64,000 nucleotides of DNA from Bifidobacterium simiarum (GCF_002802905.1 NZ_PEBK01000002.1:1-64000); one strand, 5' to 3'. Shown: positions 1-9,832, numbered from the stretch's first letter. Notes: generated from the letters alone by a model not told the origin. Translations and numbers: made by a program.

Positions 1-10
1 CCCCCCCCCC
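1..10. repeat. Poly-C tract at the left edge
   Basis: The window opens with ten consecutive C residues, and the run may extend further left. A second tract of 13 C lies at 26089-26101 inside a secreted-protein gene. Whether this tract lies in a gene cannot be seen from here. Confidence 0.6.
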
Positions 11-36
11 GAAACGACACGGCTTCGTTTGCATTG

Positions 37-183
37 ACCCTCATCAGTCAGCCTACGGCTGCCAGCTTCAACCGCAAGAGCGGACGGCCTACGGCCGCGT
101 TCCGTCACTCACCTGTCGGCTCGCCTGAGCCCTAAAAACGGCCCCGCCGTTTTCTTAACGGGCCCAGCCCAGAGGGGGAAGCC
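37..183. repeat. Structured intergenic repeat, family 1, copy a
   Basis: The element begins with CCCTCATCAGTC and contains several short inverted repeats, including GGCGAGCC-type and AACGGCCCCGCCGTT segments. It is nearly identical to 1376-1519, so the two copies lie in direct orientation on either side of the aldo/keto reductase gene. Related copies are at 7258-7412, 31488-32045 and 54832-54990. No protein is evident. Bases 184-311 hold nothing further except the Shine-Dalgarno-like GGGGAGGA at 283-290. Confidence 0.75.
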
Positions 184-311
184 CAGTGCTTCGGGCCTTC
201 GCTCGCCTACGGATGGCACTGCCGTCCGTCACGGCGTTTCATGAACATGGTCTGTCTGGGAAATGCAAAACGCTTTATCATCGGGGAGGACGTCGAAAGA
301 GAGAAGTAGTG

Positions 312-1346
312 ATGACGGTTCAGAAGACAAGCGGGGAATCATTGCGTCATACGGAAGGCAAAGAAGACAGAGAAGGCGAGGAAAGGCAAGACGGGCAGGA
401 AAGGCAACAGCGCCAACCAAACAGCCAATCAAACAGCCGACCAAACCGCCAGCCAAACATCCGCCCAATCCAAAAGGAACCTTCCCAGCCGACGTTGCAG
501 CTGCCCGACGGCACGGCGATGCCCCGACTGGGCATGGGCACCTGGCATCTGGCGGAGGGGCAGCGGCCGGAATCACAGGAGATCGCCGCACTGCAAACCG
601 GCTTGGACCACGGCATGACCCTGATCGACACCGCGGAGATGTATGCGGACGGCATGGCCGAATCGTTGGTCGGTCAGGCGATCAAAGGCCGCGACCGATC
701 GAAGCTGTTTCTCGTCTCCAAGGTGTATCCGCATCACGCCGGACGCCGTTTCCTGCGGCAGAGTCTGGAGGCATCCCTCCGCCGTCTTGGCACGGACTAT
801 CTCGACCTGTATCTGCTGCACTGGCGTGGATCGATTCCGCTGGCCGAAACCGTGGAATGCATGGAGCAGGCGAAAGCCGACGGACTGATCCGCAACTGGG
901 GCGTATCGAATTTCGACACCGCCGACATGAAGGAGCTGTTCGCCACCCCCGGCGGCGACGGATGCGCGGTGAATCAGGATCTGTATCATCTTGGATCACG
1001 CGGCGTGGAATACGATCTGCTGCCATGGATGGACGCGCACGGGATCCCACTGATGGCATACTGTCCGCTGGCACAGGCCGGCACGCTGCGCAACGGTCTG
1101 CTCTCCTCGCCGGTCGTCCGTCAGATCGCCGCCGCCCACGCCGATCAGGGCATTACGCCGATGCAGGTGCTGCTGCTGTTCGTGTTGCACCGGGACGACA
1201 CCATCGCCATTCCGTGCACCGGCAGCTCGGAGCATATGCTGGCCAATCTGCGGGTGCAGGACGTCACGCTCAGCACCGATGAGATGGCCGCACTCAGCCG
1301 GGCGTTCCCCGCGCCGACGAGCAAGGTGCCGTTGGATATGCAGTAG
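312..1346 (+). CDS. Aldo/keto reductase
   Basis: This is an NAD(P)H-dependent oxidoreductase of the AKR superfamily, cytosolic, substrate unknown. The conserved AKR tetrad is visible: Asp in LIDTAEMYADG (with the Tyr in the same stretch), Lys in LVSKVYP and His in LYLLHWRG. The NADP-binding end shows IPCTGSSEHMLANL. I chose ATG 312 because a purine-rich stretch and GGGGAGGA lie just upstream; the reading frame stays open to 186 without a plausible start signal. An unusual Gln/Asn/Arg-rich tail of about 60 residues (NSQSNSRPNRQPN) precedes the catalytic domain, which starts at LQLPDGTAMPRLGMGTW. The gene stands alone between two near-identical direct repeats. The family call is firm; the substrate is not. 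Confidence 0.9.
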   Translation: MTVQKTSGESLRHTEGKEDREGEERQDGQERQQRQPNSQSNSRPNRQPNIRPIQKEPSQPTLQLPDGTAMPRLGMGTWHLAEGQRPESQEIAALQTGLDHGMTLIDTAEMYADGMAESLVGQAIKGRDRSKLFLVSKVYPHHAGRRFLRQSLEASLRRLGTDYLDLYLLHWRGSIPLAETVECMEQAKADGLIRNWGVSNFDTADMKELFATPGGDGCAVNQDLYHLGSRGVEYDLLPWMDAHGIPLMAYCPLAQAGTLRNGLLSSPVVRQIAAAHADQGITPMQVLLLFVLHRDDTIAIPCTGSSEHMLANLRVQDVTLSTDEMAALSRAFPAPTSKVPLDMQ

Positions 1347-1375
1347 ACGGAATCGAAAGCCGATGGGATTTATCT

Positions 1376-1519
1376 GCCCCTCATCAGTCGGCTCACGCCG
1401 CCAGCTTCAACCGCAAGAGCGGACGGCCTACGGCCGCGTTCCGTCACTCGCCTGTCGGCTCGCCTGAGCCCTAAAACGGCCCCGCCGTTTTTTTAACGGG
1501 CTCAGCCTAAGGGGAAGGC
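1376..1519. repeat. Structured intergenic repeat, family 1, copy b
   Basis: This is an almost base-for-base copy of 37-183 in the same orientation. It contains CTCATCAGTCGGCT at its left, GTCGGCTCGCCTGAGCCC in the middle and an A/T-flanked AACGGCCCCGCCGTT hairpin. It follows the reductase stop codon by about 30 bp. Confidence 0.75.
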
Positions 1520-1540
1520 AAAACCATGGCGAAAAGCAAA

Positions 1541-1577
1541 GGGCGGTGCCCCTCCGTCCAAGGAAGGGGCACCGCCC
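1541..1577 (-). terminator. Rho-independent terminator of pgi
   Basis: A perfect 13-bp stem (GGGCGGTGCCCCT with AGGGGCACCGCCC) has an 11-nt loop. On the minus strand it is followed by TTTGCTTTT, which suits termination of pgi transcripts. It could also act weakly on the plus strand for the reductase gene. Confidence 0.8.
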
Positions 1578-1709
1578 TTGCGGTGTTTCACGTGAAACCA
1601 CGGACTGCCGGGACCGGTCGGAGACTATCCAAGCTCCGAACAGTCCCGATCAGAATCCGAACAGCCCCGATCAGAATCCGATCAGCGCCCGGCGATCAAC
1701 ACCCAGAGA

Positions 1710-3410
1710 TCAGAACTCGCGCTTCTCGCGGTAGAACTTGATCAGGGCCTGGGTGGAGGCGTCCTGATCGGCGAGGGCCTTGTCGTCCTGAGACAGCGCC
1801 GGGGTGATCTGCTTGGCCAGCTGCTTGCCAAGCTCCACGCCCCACTGATCGTAGGAGTCCACGCCCCACACGGTGCCCTCGACGAGGGTGATGTGCTCGT
1901 ACAGGGCAATCAGCTCGCCGAGCGAGAACGGGGTGAGTGCCACACCGAAGATCGAGGTGGTCGGACGGTTGCCCTTGAACACGCGGGCGGGAACGATCTC
2001 CTCCGGCGTGCCCTCGGCGCGCACCTCATCGGCGGTCTTGCCGAAGGCGAGGGCCTTGGTCTGGGCGAGGTAGTTGCCGAGGAACAGCTCATGCACGTCC
2101 TGATCGCCGTCCTTCACCGGGTTCGGGGTGTTGGCGAAGGCGATGAAGTCGGCCGGGATGAGCTGGGTACCCTGGTGGATCAGCTGGTAGAAGGCATGCT
2201 GGCCGTTGGTGCCGGGCTCGCCCCAGAAGATCTCGCCGGTCTCGGTGGTGACGGGGGTGCCGTCCCAGCGCACGGACTTGCCGTTGGACTCCATGGTCAG
2301 CTGCTGCAGGTAGGCCGGGAAGCGGTGCAGGTACTGGTCGTACGGCAGCACGGCGTGCGAGGCGGCCTTGAAGAAGTTGCGGTACCACACGTTGAGCAGA
2401 CCGAGCAGGGCGACGACGTTCTTCTCGAACGGGGTGTTGGCGAAGTACTCGTCGATCTCGTGGAAGCCGTGCAGGAACTCCTCGAAGCGGGCCGGACCGA
2501 ACACCACGGCGAGCGAGGTGCCGACGGCGGAGTCGACGGAGTAGCGGCCGCCGACCCAGTTCCAGAAGCCGAAGGCGTTGGCCGGATCGATGCCGAACTC
2601 CTCGACCTTCTCCAGGTTGGTGGAGACGGCCACGAAGTGCTTCTTGATGGCTTCGGCCTTCTGGGCCTCATCACCGTCGGAGATCGCACCGTTGGCGACG
2701 AGCTCCTCAAGCAGCCAGGTGCGGGCCTCGCGGGCGTTGGTCAGGGTTTCGAGGGTGGTGAAGGTCTTGGAGACGATGATGAACAGCGTGGTCTCCGGAT
2801 CGAGGCCCTTGGTCTTCTCGGCGAGATCGTTGGGGTCGATGTTGGAGATGTAGCGGGCGGAGATGCCGGCGTCGGCGTACGGCTTCAGCGCCTCGTAGGC
2901 CATGACGGGACCCAGATCGGAACCGCCGATGCCGATGTTGACCACGGTTTCGATCTTGCGGCCGGTGATGCCGGTCCACTTGCCGGAGCGCACGGCGTCG
3001 GCGAAGGCGTAGATGCGCTCGAGGGTGTCGCGAACGTCCTTGACGACGTCCTGACCGTCGACGATGTACTTGCCCTCGTCCTCCTCCGGGCGACGCAGGG
3101 CGGTGTGCAGCACGGCGCGGTCCTCGGTGTTGTTGATGTGCACGCCGGTGTACTGCTGCTTGATGCGCTCGTCCAGCTTCACGTCCTTGGCGAGGTTGGC
3201 GAGCAGCGCGATGGTTTCGGGCTTGATGAGGTTCTTGGACAGGTCGAAGTGCAGATCGCCGGCCTCGAAGCTGAGCTTCTCCACACGCTCGGGATCCTCG
3301 GCGAACCACTTCTTGAGATCGATGCCTTCAGCCTGAAGAGCGTCGTAGTGCTTCTGCAGCTCGGCCCAGGCGGGAGTCTGGGTGGCGTCGATAGGAGGAT
3401 TAATGGCCAT
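1710..3410 (-). CDS. pgi: Glucose-6-phosphate isomerase
   Basis: Interconverts glucose-6-phosphate and fructose-6-phosphate in the cytosol, feeding the fructose-6-phosphate phosphoketolase route in bifidobacteria. The protein is 566 residues, usual for the long bacterial PGI type. Two SIS domains are recognisable through [19 protein letters not shown] and the sugar-phosphate loop SKTFTTLET. Active-site elements include MESNGKSV (Glu), [16 protein letters not shown] (His) and [13 protein letters not shown] (Lys). ATG 3410 is preceded by AAAGGA at 7 nt. The gene is monocistronic, with its own terminator at 1541-1577. Confidence 0.97.
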   Translation of the reverse strand: MAINPPIDATQTPAWAELQKHYDALQAEGIDLKKWFAEDPERVEKLSFEAGDLHFDLSKNLIKPETIALLANLAKDVKLDERIKQQYTGVHINNTEDRAVLHTALRRPEEDEGKYIVDGQDVVKDVRDTLERIYAFADAVRSGKWTGITGRKIETVVNIGIGGSDLGPVMAYEALKPYADAGISARYISNIDPNDLAEKTKGLDPETTLFIIVSKTFTTLETLTNAREARTWLLEELVANGAISDGDEAQKAEAIKKHFVAVSTNLEKVEEFGIDPANAFGFWNWVGGRYSVDSAVGTSLAVVFGPARFEEFLHGFHEIDEYFANTPFEKNVVALLGLLNVWYRNFFKAASHAVLPYDQYLHRFPAYLQQLTMESNGKSVRWDGTPVTTETGEIFWGEPGTNGQHAFYQLIHQGTQLIPADFIAFANTPNPVKDGDQDVHELFLGNYLAQTKALAFGKTADEVRAEGTPEEIVPARVFKGNRPTTSIFGVALTPFSLGELIALYEHITLVEGTVWGVDSYDQWGVELGKQLAKQITPALSQDDKALADQDASTQALIKFYREKREF

Positions 3411-3606
3411 TGAACGGTCCTTTCATCACTTGAAAGCGGCGGGTGTTGCGCACCGCCATGTTCCGAACTTCACGATACTGTGCTCGGCGGACAGGTCGAA
3501 GTGCACAAAAGTGTTGCGATTTATGCGTTAGAACGTGCAATAAATTGACGTGATATCCAACGGCGACAAATGCAACCTGATGTTCATACTCCGTTTGCCG
3601 GCAACG

Positions 3607-3636
3607 CCTCACATGGGGCGCCCGACCCATGTGAGG
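3607..3636 (-). terminator. Stem-loop downstream of manC
   Basis: A perfect 11-bp inverted repeat (CCTCACATGGG / CCCATGTGAGG, 8-nt loop) lies 80 nt past the manC stop. No T-run follows, so it may be a weak terminator or an RNA-stability hairpin. The rest of 3411-3716 is the pgi upstream region; I see no gene there. Confidence 0.5.
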
Positions 3637-3716
3637 GGCAACGACACGCCACAGCAGCGCAACACCGCACCACCGCAGCACAGCAACAACGCAGCTCCCG
3701 ACGCCGCAAACGTGCC

Positions 3717-4838
3717 CTACAGTACCGAGTCCTCGCCGCGCGCGGCCAGCGCCGCCACCATCCGCTTGACCTCCTGACTGCGGGCCCGCGGCGCGACCAG
3801 CAGCGCGTCGGGCGTGTCGATCACCACCAGATCGTCGGCGCCGAGCACGGCGACCATCCGCCCCGATTCGGGGGCGATCACGTTGCCGGCCGAATCCAGA
3901 CAGATCACCTTGCCCGCCTCCCCGATGATCTTGTTGTTGAACGGATCGGCACTGGGAATCAACGCGGCCACGGAATTGAAATCGCCGATGTCATCCCAGC
4001 CGAATCCGCCGGGCACCACCGCCACTCCCCCTTCCGCGGCCAGCGGTTCGGCCACGGCATAGTCGAACGCGATCTTCTCGATCCCCGGCCAGATCCGCTC
4101 CATCGCTTCGGCGCGAACATCGGCCGGACCATCCCACACCGACGCGATATCGGTCACCGCCCGGTGGATCTCCGGCTTCAGCCGTTTCAGCAGATCAAGC
4201 AATACCCCCGTTTTCATGACGAACATACCGGCGTTCCATCGGTACTCCCCGGTGGCGAGATAGGCCGCGGCCGTGGCGGCGTCGGGCTTTTCCACGAACG
4301 CCTCGGCCACGCGGGCGTGGGGCGCGTCCGGCACCCGGCCGGTCAGCGAGGCGCCCTGACGGATGTAGCCGAACGCCGTGGACGGACGGGTGGCCGCAAT
4401 GCCGATCGTGGTCACGTACCCGGCGCGGGCGGCCGCGACCGCCTCGCGCACGCAGTCCGCAAAGGTCTCGTCGTCGCGGATCACATGATCGGCCGCGAAC
4501 GATCCGATCACGCAGTCGCCGCCGTACCGTTCGGCGAGGATCGCGGCGGGCAGGGCGATCGCCGCGGTGGAGTCGCGCCCCACCGGCTCGCAGAACAGAT
4601 TGGCGTCGGGCAGATCGGGCAGCTGCGCGCGGACTGCGGCCTCATGGGCCACGCCGGTGATCACCGATACGTGGTCGGCCCCGGCGATCGCGGCCAGACG
4701 GTCGAAAGTGGACTGGATCATCGTGCGGCCGGACCCGAGAAAGTCATACAGGAATTTCGGCCGATCACGCCGGCTGATCGGCCACAGACGGGAGCCCGCG
4801 CCACCGGCGGGAATGAGTGCATGGAAATCGTTCGCCAT
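3717..4838 (-). CDS. manC: Mannose-1-phosphate guanylyltransferase
   Basis: Predicted to form GDP-mannose from GTP and mannose-1-phosphate. The nucleotidyltransferase signature ALIPAGGAGSRLWPISR is at residues 6-22, followed by the FLYDFLGSGRTMIQSTFDRL region and a metal-binding SFAADHVI. The 373-residue length covers the catalytic and beta-helix part only; there is no C-terminal phosphomannose isomerase domain. The frame is open upstream to 5054, but ATG 4838 starts exactly where the family does (MANDFHALIPAGG), and the upstream stretch is low-complexity DNA. No neighbour shares the pathway. The sugar is inferred from the family and could be another hexose-1-phosphate. Confidence 0.88.
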   Translation of the reverse strand: MANDFHALIPAGGAGSRLWPISRRDRPKFLYDFLGSGRTMIQSTFDRLAAIAGADHVSVITGVAHEAAVRAQLPDLPDANLFCEPVGRDSTAAIALPAAILAERYGGDCVIGSFAADHVIRDDETFADCVREAVAAARAGYVTTIGIAATRPSTAFGYIRQGASLTGRVPDAPHARVAEAFVEKPDAATAAAYLATGEYRWNAGMFVMKTGVLLDLLKRLKPEIHRAVTDIASVWDGPADVRAEAMERIWPGIEKIAFDYAVAEPLAAEGGVAVVPGGFGWDDIGDFNSVAALIPSADPFNNKIIGEAGKVICLDSAGNVIAPESGRMVAVLGADDLVVIDTPDALLVAPRARSQEVKRMVAALAARGEDSVL

Positions 4839-5048
4839 GCGGCCATTGTTCCACCACAACGGGATCGCAGGCCCGATCCCCCGATCAGCCCGGCCCACCG
4901 ACCGCCCCGTCCGATCAGCCGGATCAGCCCAACCTGACCGACCAGCCCGACCCGATCCGCCCGCCGAGACGCGCCGAGCGAGTCCGACTGGACAAATCAC
5001 GAAATCGACCCTAGAATAATCTTTCTGTGTGCGCTTGCGTTCACGATT

Positions 5049-5122
5049 CGCCACTTTAGCTCAGTCGGTAGAGCGGCTCACTCGTAATGAGCAGGTCGAC
5101 AGTTCGATTCTGTCAAGTGGCT
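5049..5122 (+). tRNA. tRNA-Thr (CGT)
   Basis: A full cloverleaf can be folded. The acceptor GCCACTT pairs with AAGTGGC, the D-arm holds AGCTCAGTCGGTAGAGC, the anticodon stem GCTCA/TGAGC encloses loop CTCGTAA (anticodon CGT, reading ACG), and the T-arm is GACAG-TTCGATT-CTGTC. CCA is not encoded. The ends may be off by one base. Confidence 0.93.
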
Positions 5123-5127
5123 CCCTT

Positions 5128-5155
5128 CCCTAGGCCCTCAAAAGCCTAGGGTTTT
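5128..5155 (+). terminator. Terminator after tRNA-Thr
   Basis: The stem CCCTAGGC / GCCTAGGG has an 8-nt loop and is followed by TTTT. It separates the two tRNA genes. Confidence 0.8.
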
Positions 5156-5163
5156 GCATATAT

Positions 5164-5247
5164 GCGCGAGTGGCGGAATTGGTAGACGCGCAGGATTTAG
5201 GTTCCTGTGTCTTAGACGTGTGGGTTCAAGTCCCATCTCGCGCACCA
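5164..5247 (+). tRNA. tRNA-Leu (TAG)
   Basis: A long-variable-arm (class II) tRNA. The acceptor GCGCGAG pairs with CTCGCGC, the anticodon stem CAGGA/TCCTG has loop TTTAGGT (anticodon TAG), the variable arm is TGTCTTAGACG-like, and the T-loop is GTTCAAGTC. CCA is encoded at 5245-5247. Confidence 0.95.
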
Positions 5248-5316
5248 ACGTCTCACATGAACCACCCCGTCGCCCTACCCAGTGGCCGTACCAAAGAATC
5301 GTAGGTAAGCGAAGCC

Positions 5317-6317
5317 ATGTCGTCGTTGATTCATCCGATCACGCTGCTGCTCATCATCTTCGTCGGATACGGATTCAAGCGCACCCGCATCTTCGGCGAA
5401 AACGACTACCGCGTCCTGCAGCGCGTGGTGTTCAATCTCACGCTGCCCGCGGCGATCATCGTCTCGTTCCTCAACAATCCGCACGACCTGAGCATGCGTG
5501 GATCACGCTGTTCGGCTTCGTCTGCGGCATGATCCCGATTCCGATCCTCTACTTCGCCAGCCGTCACAAGCCGGTGAGCGAACGCGCGTTCCTGATGCTC
5601 AACGGCGCGGGCTTCAACATCGGCAACTTCTGCTTCCCCGTGATGCAGGGCATGCTCGGCCCGGCCTCGCTGGTGCCCGGCGCCATGTTCGATATGGGCA
5701 ACTGCGTGGTGGTCTCGGCCGGCAGCAACCTGCTCACCCTGCGGCTGCTGCACATCCAGCCCGGCAAGACGCTCAGCGAACAGGGCGCCGGCGACGCGCC
5801 CGTGCTGCCGAAGATCACCCCGAAGGATCCCGACGCCCGTCGTCTGGCCCGCGCGGCCACGATCAAGGGCATTCTCAAGGGATTCCTCACCTCGGTGCCG
5901 TTCGACTGCTATCTGCTGATGATCGTGTTCATGCTCACCGGCGTCACCCTGCCCGGCGTGGTCTCCACCGTGCTCGAACCCTTCGCCAACGCCAACGGCT
6001 TCTGCTCGATGCTGATGGTGGGCATGCTGATGGACCTGCCGGCCGGCCGCAGCGACGTGATGCAGGTGCTGCGCGTGATGGCGTGGCGCATCCCCTTCGC
6101 CGCGATCTTCTCCGCGGCCGGATGGTTCCTGCTGCCGTTCGACACGGACATCCGCAAGGCCGTGGTGATGCTGTGCTTCGCGCCGACCGCGGTGTTCGCC
6201 ACGCTGTTCTCCGACAAGGTGCTCGGCAATGCGCGTATGGCCGGCTTCTGCCTGTCGGTCACGTCGGTGCTCGGCATGGTCGCCATGACGGCGATCAACT
6301 TCCTGATCCCGGCGTGA
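5317..6317 (+). pseudogene. AEC-family (auxin efflux carrier) transporter, frameshifted
   Basis: The first part (from ATG 5317) reads MSSLIHPITLLLIIFVGYGF and continues through NLTLPAAIIVSFLNNPHDLSM. At 5496/5497 the frame breaks: the rest of the carrier (AWITLFGFVCGMIPIPILYF through MTAINFLIPA) continues in the next frame. Adding one G after 5496 would restore ATG GCG TGG and a continuous protein of about 333 residues, normal for AEC permeases with about ten membrane segments. The downstream half has no start signal of its own, and its open frame runs back through the tRNA-Leu gene. This is either a real one-base deletion or a sequencing error. AEC carriers export organic acids and related solutes; the substrate is unknown. 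Confidence 0.85.
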
Positions 6318-6351
6318 CCGAGCCGCTCAGCCGCTCAGCCGGCAGCACCGC

Positions 6352-7032
6352 TCAGTCCAGCACCATGGTGCGGATCAGCGGGGCCAGACGCTTCAGCGCC
6401 TTGGAACGGTGGGAGATCGCATTCTTCTCGTCGGGGGTCATCTCGGCGCTGGTGAGCGTCTCGCCCGCCTCCACGGCGCGTGCCGGCTGCTCCTCCGGCA
6501 CGAAGATCGGGTCGTAGCCGAACCCGTGCTCGCCCTTCGGCGCACGGTTGATCATGCCCTTCATGTCACCGAGCTGCACGGTCTCGTTGTGCAGTTCGTA
6601 CGGTGCCTCGGTCTGCCCCGGCTCGGGCACCACCAGCGCGGCGGCGCAACGGAACCGGGCGTTGCGGTTGCGGTCCGGAATGTCCTCGATCTGCGCGAGC
6701 AGCAGCTCGTAGTTGGCCACGTCGTCGCCGTGACGACCGGCCCAGCGGGCGGAAAGAATGCCGGGGGCCGCGCCGAGCACGTCCACGATCAGACCGGAAT
6801 CATCGGCCACGGCGGGCAGACCGGTACGACGGACCACATCACGGGCCTTGAGCAGGGCGTTCTGCTCGAAGCTCACGCCGGTCTCCACCGGATCGGGAAG
6901 ACCGAGCGATCCGGCCGACACCAGTTCGATGCGGTCGGCGTCCGCGCCGAGATCCTCGACGAGAATACGGCGAATCTCCACCAGCTTGCCTTCGTTATGG
7001 GTGGCAACCACCAGCTTCACGGTGTCAGTCAT
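6352..7032 (-). CDS. rdgB: Non-canonical purine NTP pyrophosphatase (RdgB/HAM1)
   Basis: Hydrolyses XTP, dITP and ITP to monophosphates, cleaning the nucleotide pool. The substrate-binding motif LVVATHNEGKLVEIRRIL is at the N-terminus, the catalytic stretch AVADDSGLIVDVLGAAPGI follows near residue 75, and the C-terminal GEHGFGYDPIFVP and SHRSKAL elements are intact. Its 226 residues are slightly longer than usual because of a short Glu/Pro-rich loop (EPGQTEAPYELHNE). AAAAGGGACTGTT precedes ATG 7032. It lies downstream of rph on the same strand, the usual rph-rdgB pairing, but a 380-bp gap with a repeat separates them. Confidence 0.95.
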   Translation of the reverse strand: MTDTVKLVVATHNEGKLVEIRRILVEDLGADADRIELVSAGSLGLPDPVETGVSFEQNALLKARDVVRRTGLPAVADDSGLIVDVLGAAPGILSARWAGRHGDDVANYELLLAQIEDIPDRNRNARFRCAAALVVPEPGQTEAPYELHNETVQLGDMKGMINRAPKGEHGFGYDPIFVPEEQPARAVEAGETLTSAEMTPDEKNAISHRSKALKRLAPLIRTMVLD

Positions 7033-7257
7033 AACAGTCCCTTTTCACTCGGCCAACAACTTTCATCCGGGCAGCGTCCGGCAATCGCATTTGTCCGGTC
7101 ACGTCGGATCACACAGTACGATTGGCGTACGCCGATCGGCCCCGACGATACCGCTGCCGGCAGGCCGATGGGATATCCCCCGAATGGATGACGGTGCGGC
7201 GGCGCGACCGACGCGCGGCCATGCACCGTCTTCAATTATGGCAGACCCGTGGAGAAC

Positions 7258-7412
7258 GGAGGGACACCAAGCCTTCCCCTTGAGGGGAAGGTGGCCGGCT
7301 CGGCCGGTCGGATGAGGTGACGGACGATCCCGATCCGCTCGTCTGTCGGCTCGACTGAGCCCTCATCAGTCGGCTTGTGCCGCCAGCTTCCCCCAGAGGG
7401 GGAAGCCAAGAC
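7258..7412. repeat. Structured intergenic repeat, family 1, copy c
   Basis: Located in the 383-bp gap between rph and rdgB. It contains the palindrome CCTTCCCCTTGAGGGGAAGG, the block GTCTGTCGGCTCGACTGAGCCC, CTCATCAGTCGGCTTGTGCCG and the hairpin GCTTCCCCCAGAGGGGGAAGC. The order and orientation of blocks differ from copies a and b, so the family is modular. Confidence 0.7.
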
Positions 7413-7415
7413 GAA

Positions 7416-8180
7416 TCAGTCCTGGGCGAGGGCCTTGCGCTGCACGGCCTGCAGCTCCTTGTTGCCCTTCTCGGCCAGATCGAGCAGTACGCCCAGCTCC
7501 TTGCGGGTGAACGGACGGTGCTCGGCGGTGCCCTGGATCTCGATGAACTCGCCGGCGCCGGTCATGGCCACGTTCATGTCGGTCATGGCCTGACTGTCCT
7601 CCACATACGGCAGGTCCAGCATCGGCTTGCCGTTGATCACTCCGACGGAGACGGCCGAAACCTGATCCTTGATCACCTGACGGTTGGCGCGGATCATCTT
7701 GTGCTTCTTGGCCCAGTCGATCGCGTCGGCGAGCGCCACGTACGCGCCGGTGATGGACGCGGTGCGGGTGCCGCCGTCGGCCTGCAGCACGTCGCAGTCG
7801 ATCTGGATCTGGTTCTCGCCCAGCGCCTTCATGTCGACCACGCCACGCAGGCAGCGGCCGATCAGACGGCTGATCTCGTGGGTGCGGCCGCCGATCTTGC
7901 CGCGCACGGACTCGCGGTCGGTGCGTTCGGCGGTGGCGCGGGGCAGCATCGAGTATTCGGCGGTGACCCAGCCGAGGCCGGAGTCCTTGCGCCAGCGGGG
8001 CACGCCCTGGCTGAACGTGGCGGTGCACATCACGCGGGTGTTGCCGCAGCAGATCAGCACCGATCCTTCGGGAACGTCGGTGAAGTGCCGGGTGATCGTG
8101 ACCGGACGCAGCTCGTCCACGTCACGGCCGTCGGGGCGAATCGTCGTATTGGCGTCAAGCATGTCTTTAATCTGCACCAT
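7416..8180 (-). CDS. rph: Ribonuclease PH
   Basis: Phosphorolytic 3'-5' exoribonuclease that trims tRNA 3' ends. The start is read as [20 protein letters not shown]; the RPDGR motif near the N-terminus, the [16 protein letters not shown] strand, [25 protein letters not shown], and the phosphate-binding [19 protein letters not shown] are all present. Length 254 is typical. I prefer ATG 8180 to the in-frame GTG at 8192 because GGGAAGG lies 11 nt before 8180 and would overlap the GTG. The gene is divergent from pncB, sharing a 205-bp promoter region. Confidence 0.96.
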   Translation of the reverse strand: MVQIKDMLDANTTIRPDGRDVDELRPVTITRHFTDVPEGSVLICCGNTRVMCTATFSQGVPRWRKDSGLGWVTAEYSMLPRATAERTDRESVRGKIGGRTHEISRLIGRCLRGVVDMKALGENQIQIDCDVLQADGGTRTASITGAYVALADAIDWAKKHKMIRANRQVIKDQVSAVSVGVINGKPMLDLPYVEDSQAMTDMNVAMTGAGEFIEIQGTAEHRPFTRKELGVLLDLAEKGNKELQAVQRKALAQD

Positions 8181-8385
8181 CGTGTCAAACACCTTCCCAA
8201 TTCACGGTTGCGGTACGTCGGGCGTCTTCGGCGCCGTACGCCGCTTGCCCTACGCACGCTATCCGTCTTTGCCGACAATCACCGTGACGATCGGCCGGGG
8301 TATGGATTATCCGCCCGAACCGCCTAAACTGACTCCCTAAGAGCGCGAGAGCGCACGGAGTGATACGACGCGACGTGAAGGAGCC

Positions 8386-9738
8386 GTGACGAACGACATG
8401 ACGAACGATTTCTCGCCGGCCATGATGACCGACATGTACGAGTACACGATGCTGGACGCGGCCATGCAGGACGGCACCGCGGACCGCCGATGCGTGTTCG
8501 AGGTGTTCACCCGCCATCTGCCCGCCGGCCGCCGATACGGCATCGCCGCCGGTCTCGGCCGCATCCTGGAGATGCTGAAGGACTTCCGGCCGAGCGAATC
8601 GGATCTGAAGTTCCTGCGCGACCGTCATGTGGTGAGCGAACGGACCGCGAAGTGGCTGGAGAACTTCCGCTTCACCGGCACGATCCGCGCCTACCGCGAA
8701 GGCGAGGCGTTCTTCGCGAATTCGCCGATCCTTCAGGTAGAGGGCACGTTCGGCGAGTGCACGCTGCTGGAGACGCTGATCCTGTCGGTACTCAACTACG
8801 ATTCGGCCATCGCCTCCGCGGCCTCGCGCATGACCAGCGCCGCCGGGGACCGTCCGTGCATGGACATGGGCGGACGCCGCACCAACGAGAGCGCCGCCGT
8901 CGCCGCGGCCCGCGCGGCCATCGTGGGCGGATTCGCCGGCACCGCGAACCTCGCCGCCGCCAAGAAGTACGATCTGGTGTGCATCGGCACCGCCGCGCAC
9001 GCCTTCACGCTGCTGCATGACAACGAGCGCGACGCCTTCGTCTCGCAGATCAACGCGCTGGGCCCGGGTACCACGCTGCTCACCGACACCTACAACATCG
9101 AGCAGGCAATCACCACGGCCGTCGAGGTGGCCGGCCCCGAGCTCGGCGGCATCCGCATCGACTCGGGCGATCTGGCCTCGCTGGCCCAGAAGGCCCGCAA
9201 GCAGCTCGATTCGCTGGGCGCCACGAACACGAAGATCACCGTGACCAACGATCTGGACGAGTATGCGCTGGCGGCGCTGGCCACCGCCCCCGTGGACTCG
9301 TACGGCGTGGGCACGATGCTGGTCACCGGTTCGGGCCACCCCACCTGCGCGATGGTGTACAAGCTCACCGAACGCGAGGGCGCGGACGGCCAGATGCACG
9401 GCGTGGCCAAGAAGTCGTTCGGCAAGAGCACCGACGGCTGGCGTAAGCGGGCGCTGCGCTGCTACCAGTACGGTCTGGCGCAGGGCGAGCTGGTGGTGTG
9501 CGGCCCGGCGGAGAAGCTGGCCTCGTTCGAGCCCGACAAGGCGGAGTACGGCGACACCAAGGATCTGCTCATCACCGCGGTGGATCACGGCGACATCGAT
9601 GATTCGCTGACCGGCCACGACGCACTGTTGGCGGCCCGCGACCATCACCGCGAGGCGCTGGACGAGCTGCCGGTGACCGCGCTGTCACTGTCGCAGGGCG
9701 AGCAGGCGATCCCCACCGAGGTCATCACGATCGCCTGA
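8386..9738 (+). CDS. pncB: Nicotinate phosphoribosyltransferase
   Basis: First step of NAD salvage: nicotinate + PRPP to nicotinate mononucleotide. The N-terminal DMYEYTMLDAAMQDG and RRCVFEVFTRHLPAGRRYGIAAG blocks and the central DMGGRRTNESAAVAAARAA and GGIRIDSGDLA motifs are diagnostic of the PncB family. The 450 residues match the family. The GTG at 8386 has GAAGGAG only 2-3 nt upstream; ATG 8398 would place the same site at about 14 nt, so the true start is uncertain by four residues. There are no partner genes nearby. Confidence 0.95.
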   Translation: MTNDMTNDFSPAMMTDMYEYTMLDAAMQDGTADRRCVFEVFTRHLPAGRRYGIAAGLGRILEMLKDFRPSESDLKFLRDRHVVSERTAKWLENFRFTGTIRAYREGEAFFANSPILQVEGTFGECTLLETLILSVLNYDSAIASAASRMTSAAGDRPCMDMGGRRTNESAAVAAARAAIVGGFAGTANLAAAKKYDLVCIGTAAHAFTLLHDNERDAFVSQINALGPGTTLLTDTYNIEQAITTAVEVAGPELGGIRIDSGDLASLAQKARKQLDSLGATNTKITVTNDLDEYALAALATAPVDSYGVGTMLVTGSGHPTCAMVYKLTEREGADGQMHGVAKKSFGKSTDGWRKRALRCYQYGLAQGELVVCGPAEKLASFEPDKAEYGDTKDLLITAVDHGDIDDSLTGHDALLAARDHHREALDELPVTALSLSQGEQAIPTEVITIA

Positions 9739-9832
9739 GCGGTTTACGTTGGGAGCTGAGAGGGCCGAAAGGCTAAGTTCGGGTGGTTGAGCACTCGGTG
9801 GTTGAGCACTCGACTACCCTCATGGAGTATTC

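Noticed and set aside
5154-6317. Single long frame through tRNA-Leu into the AEC carrier
   Set aside because: Its first 110 codons cover a tRNA gene and non-transporter sequence; the true N-terminus is in another frame from 5317.
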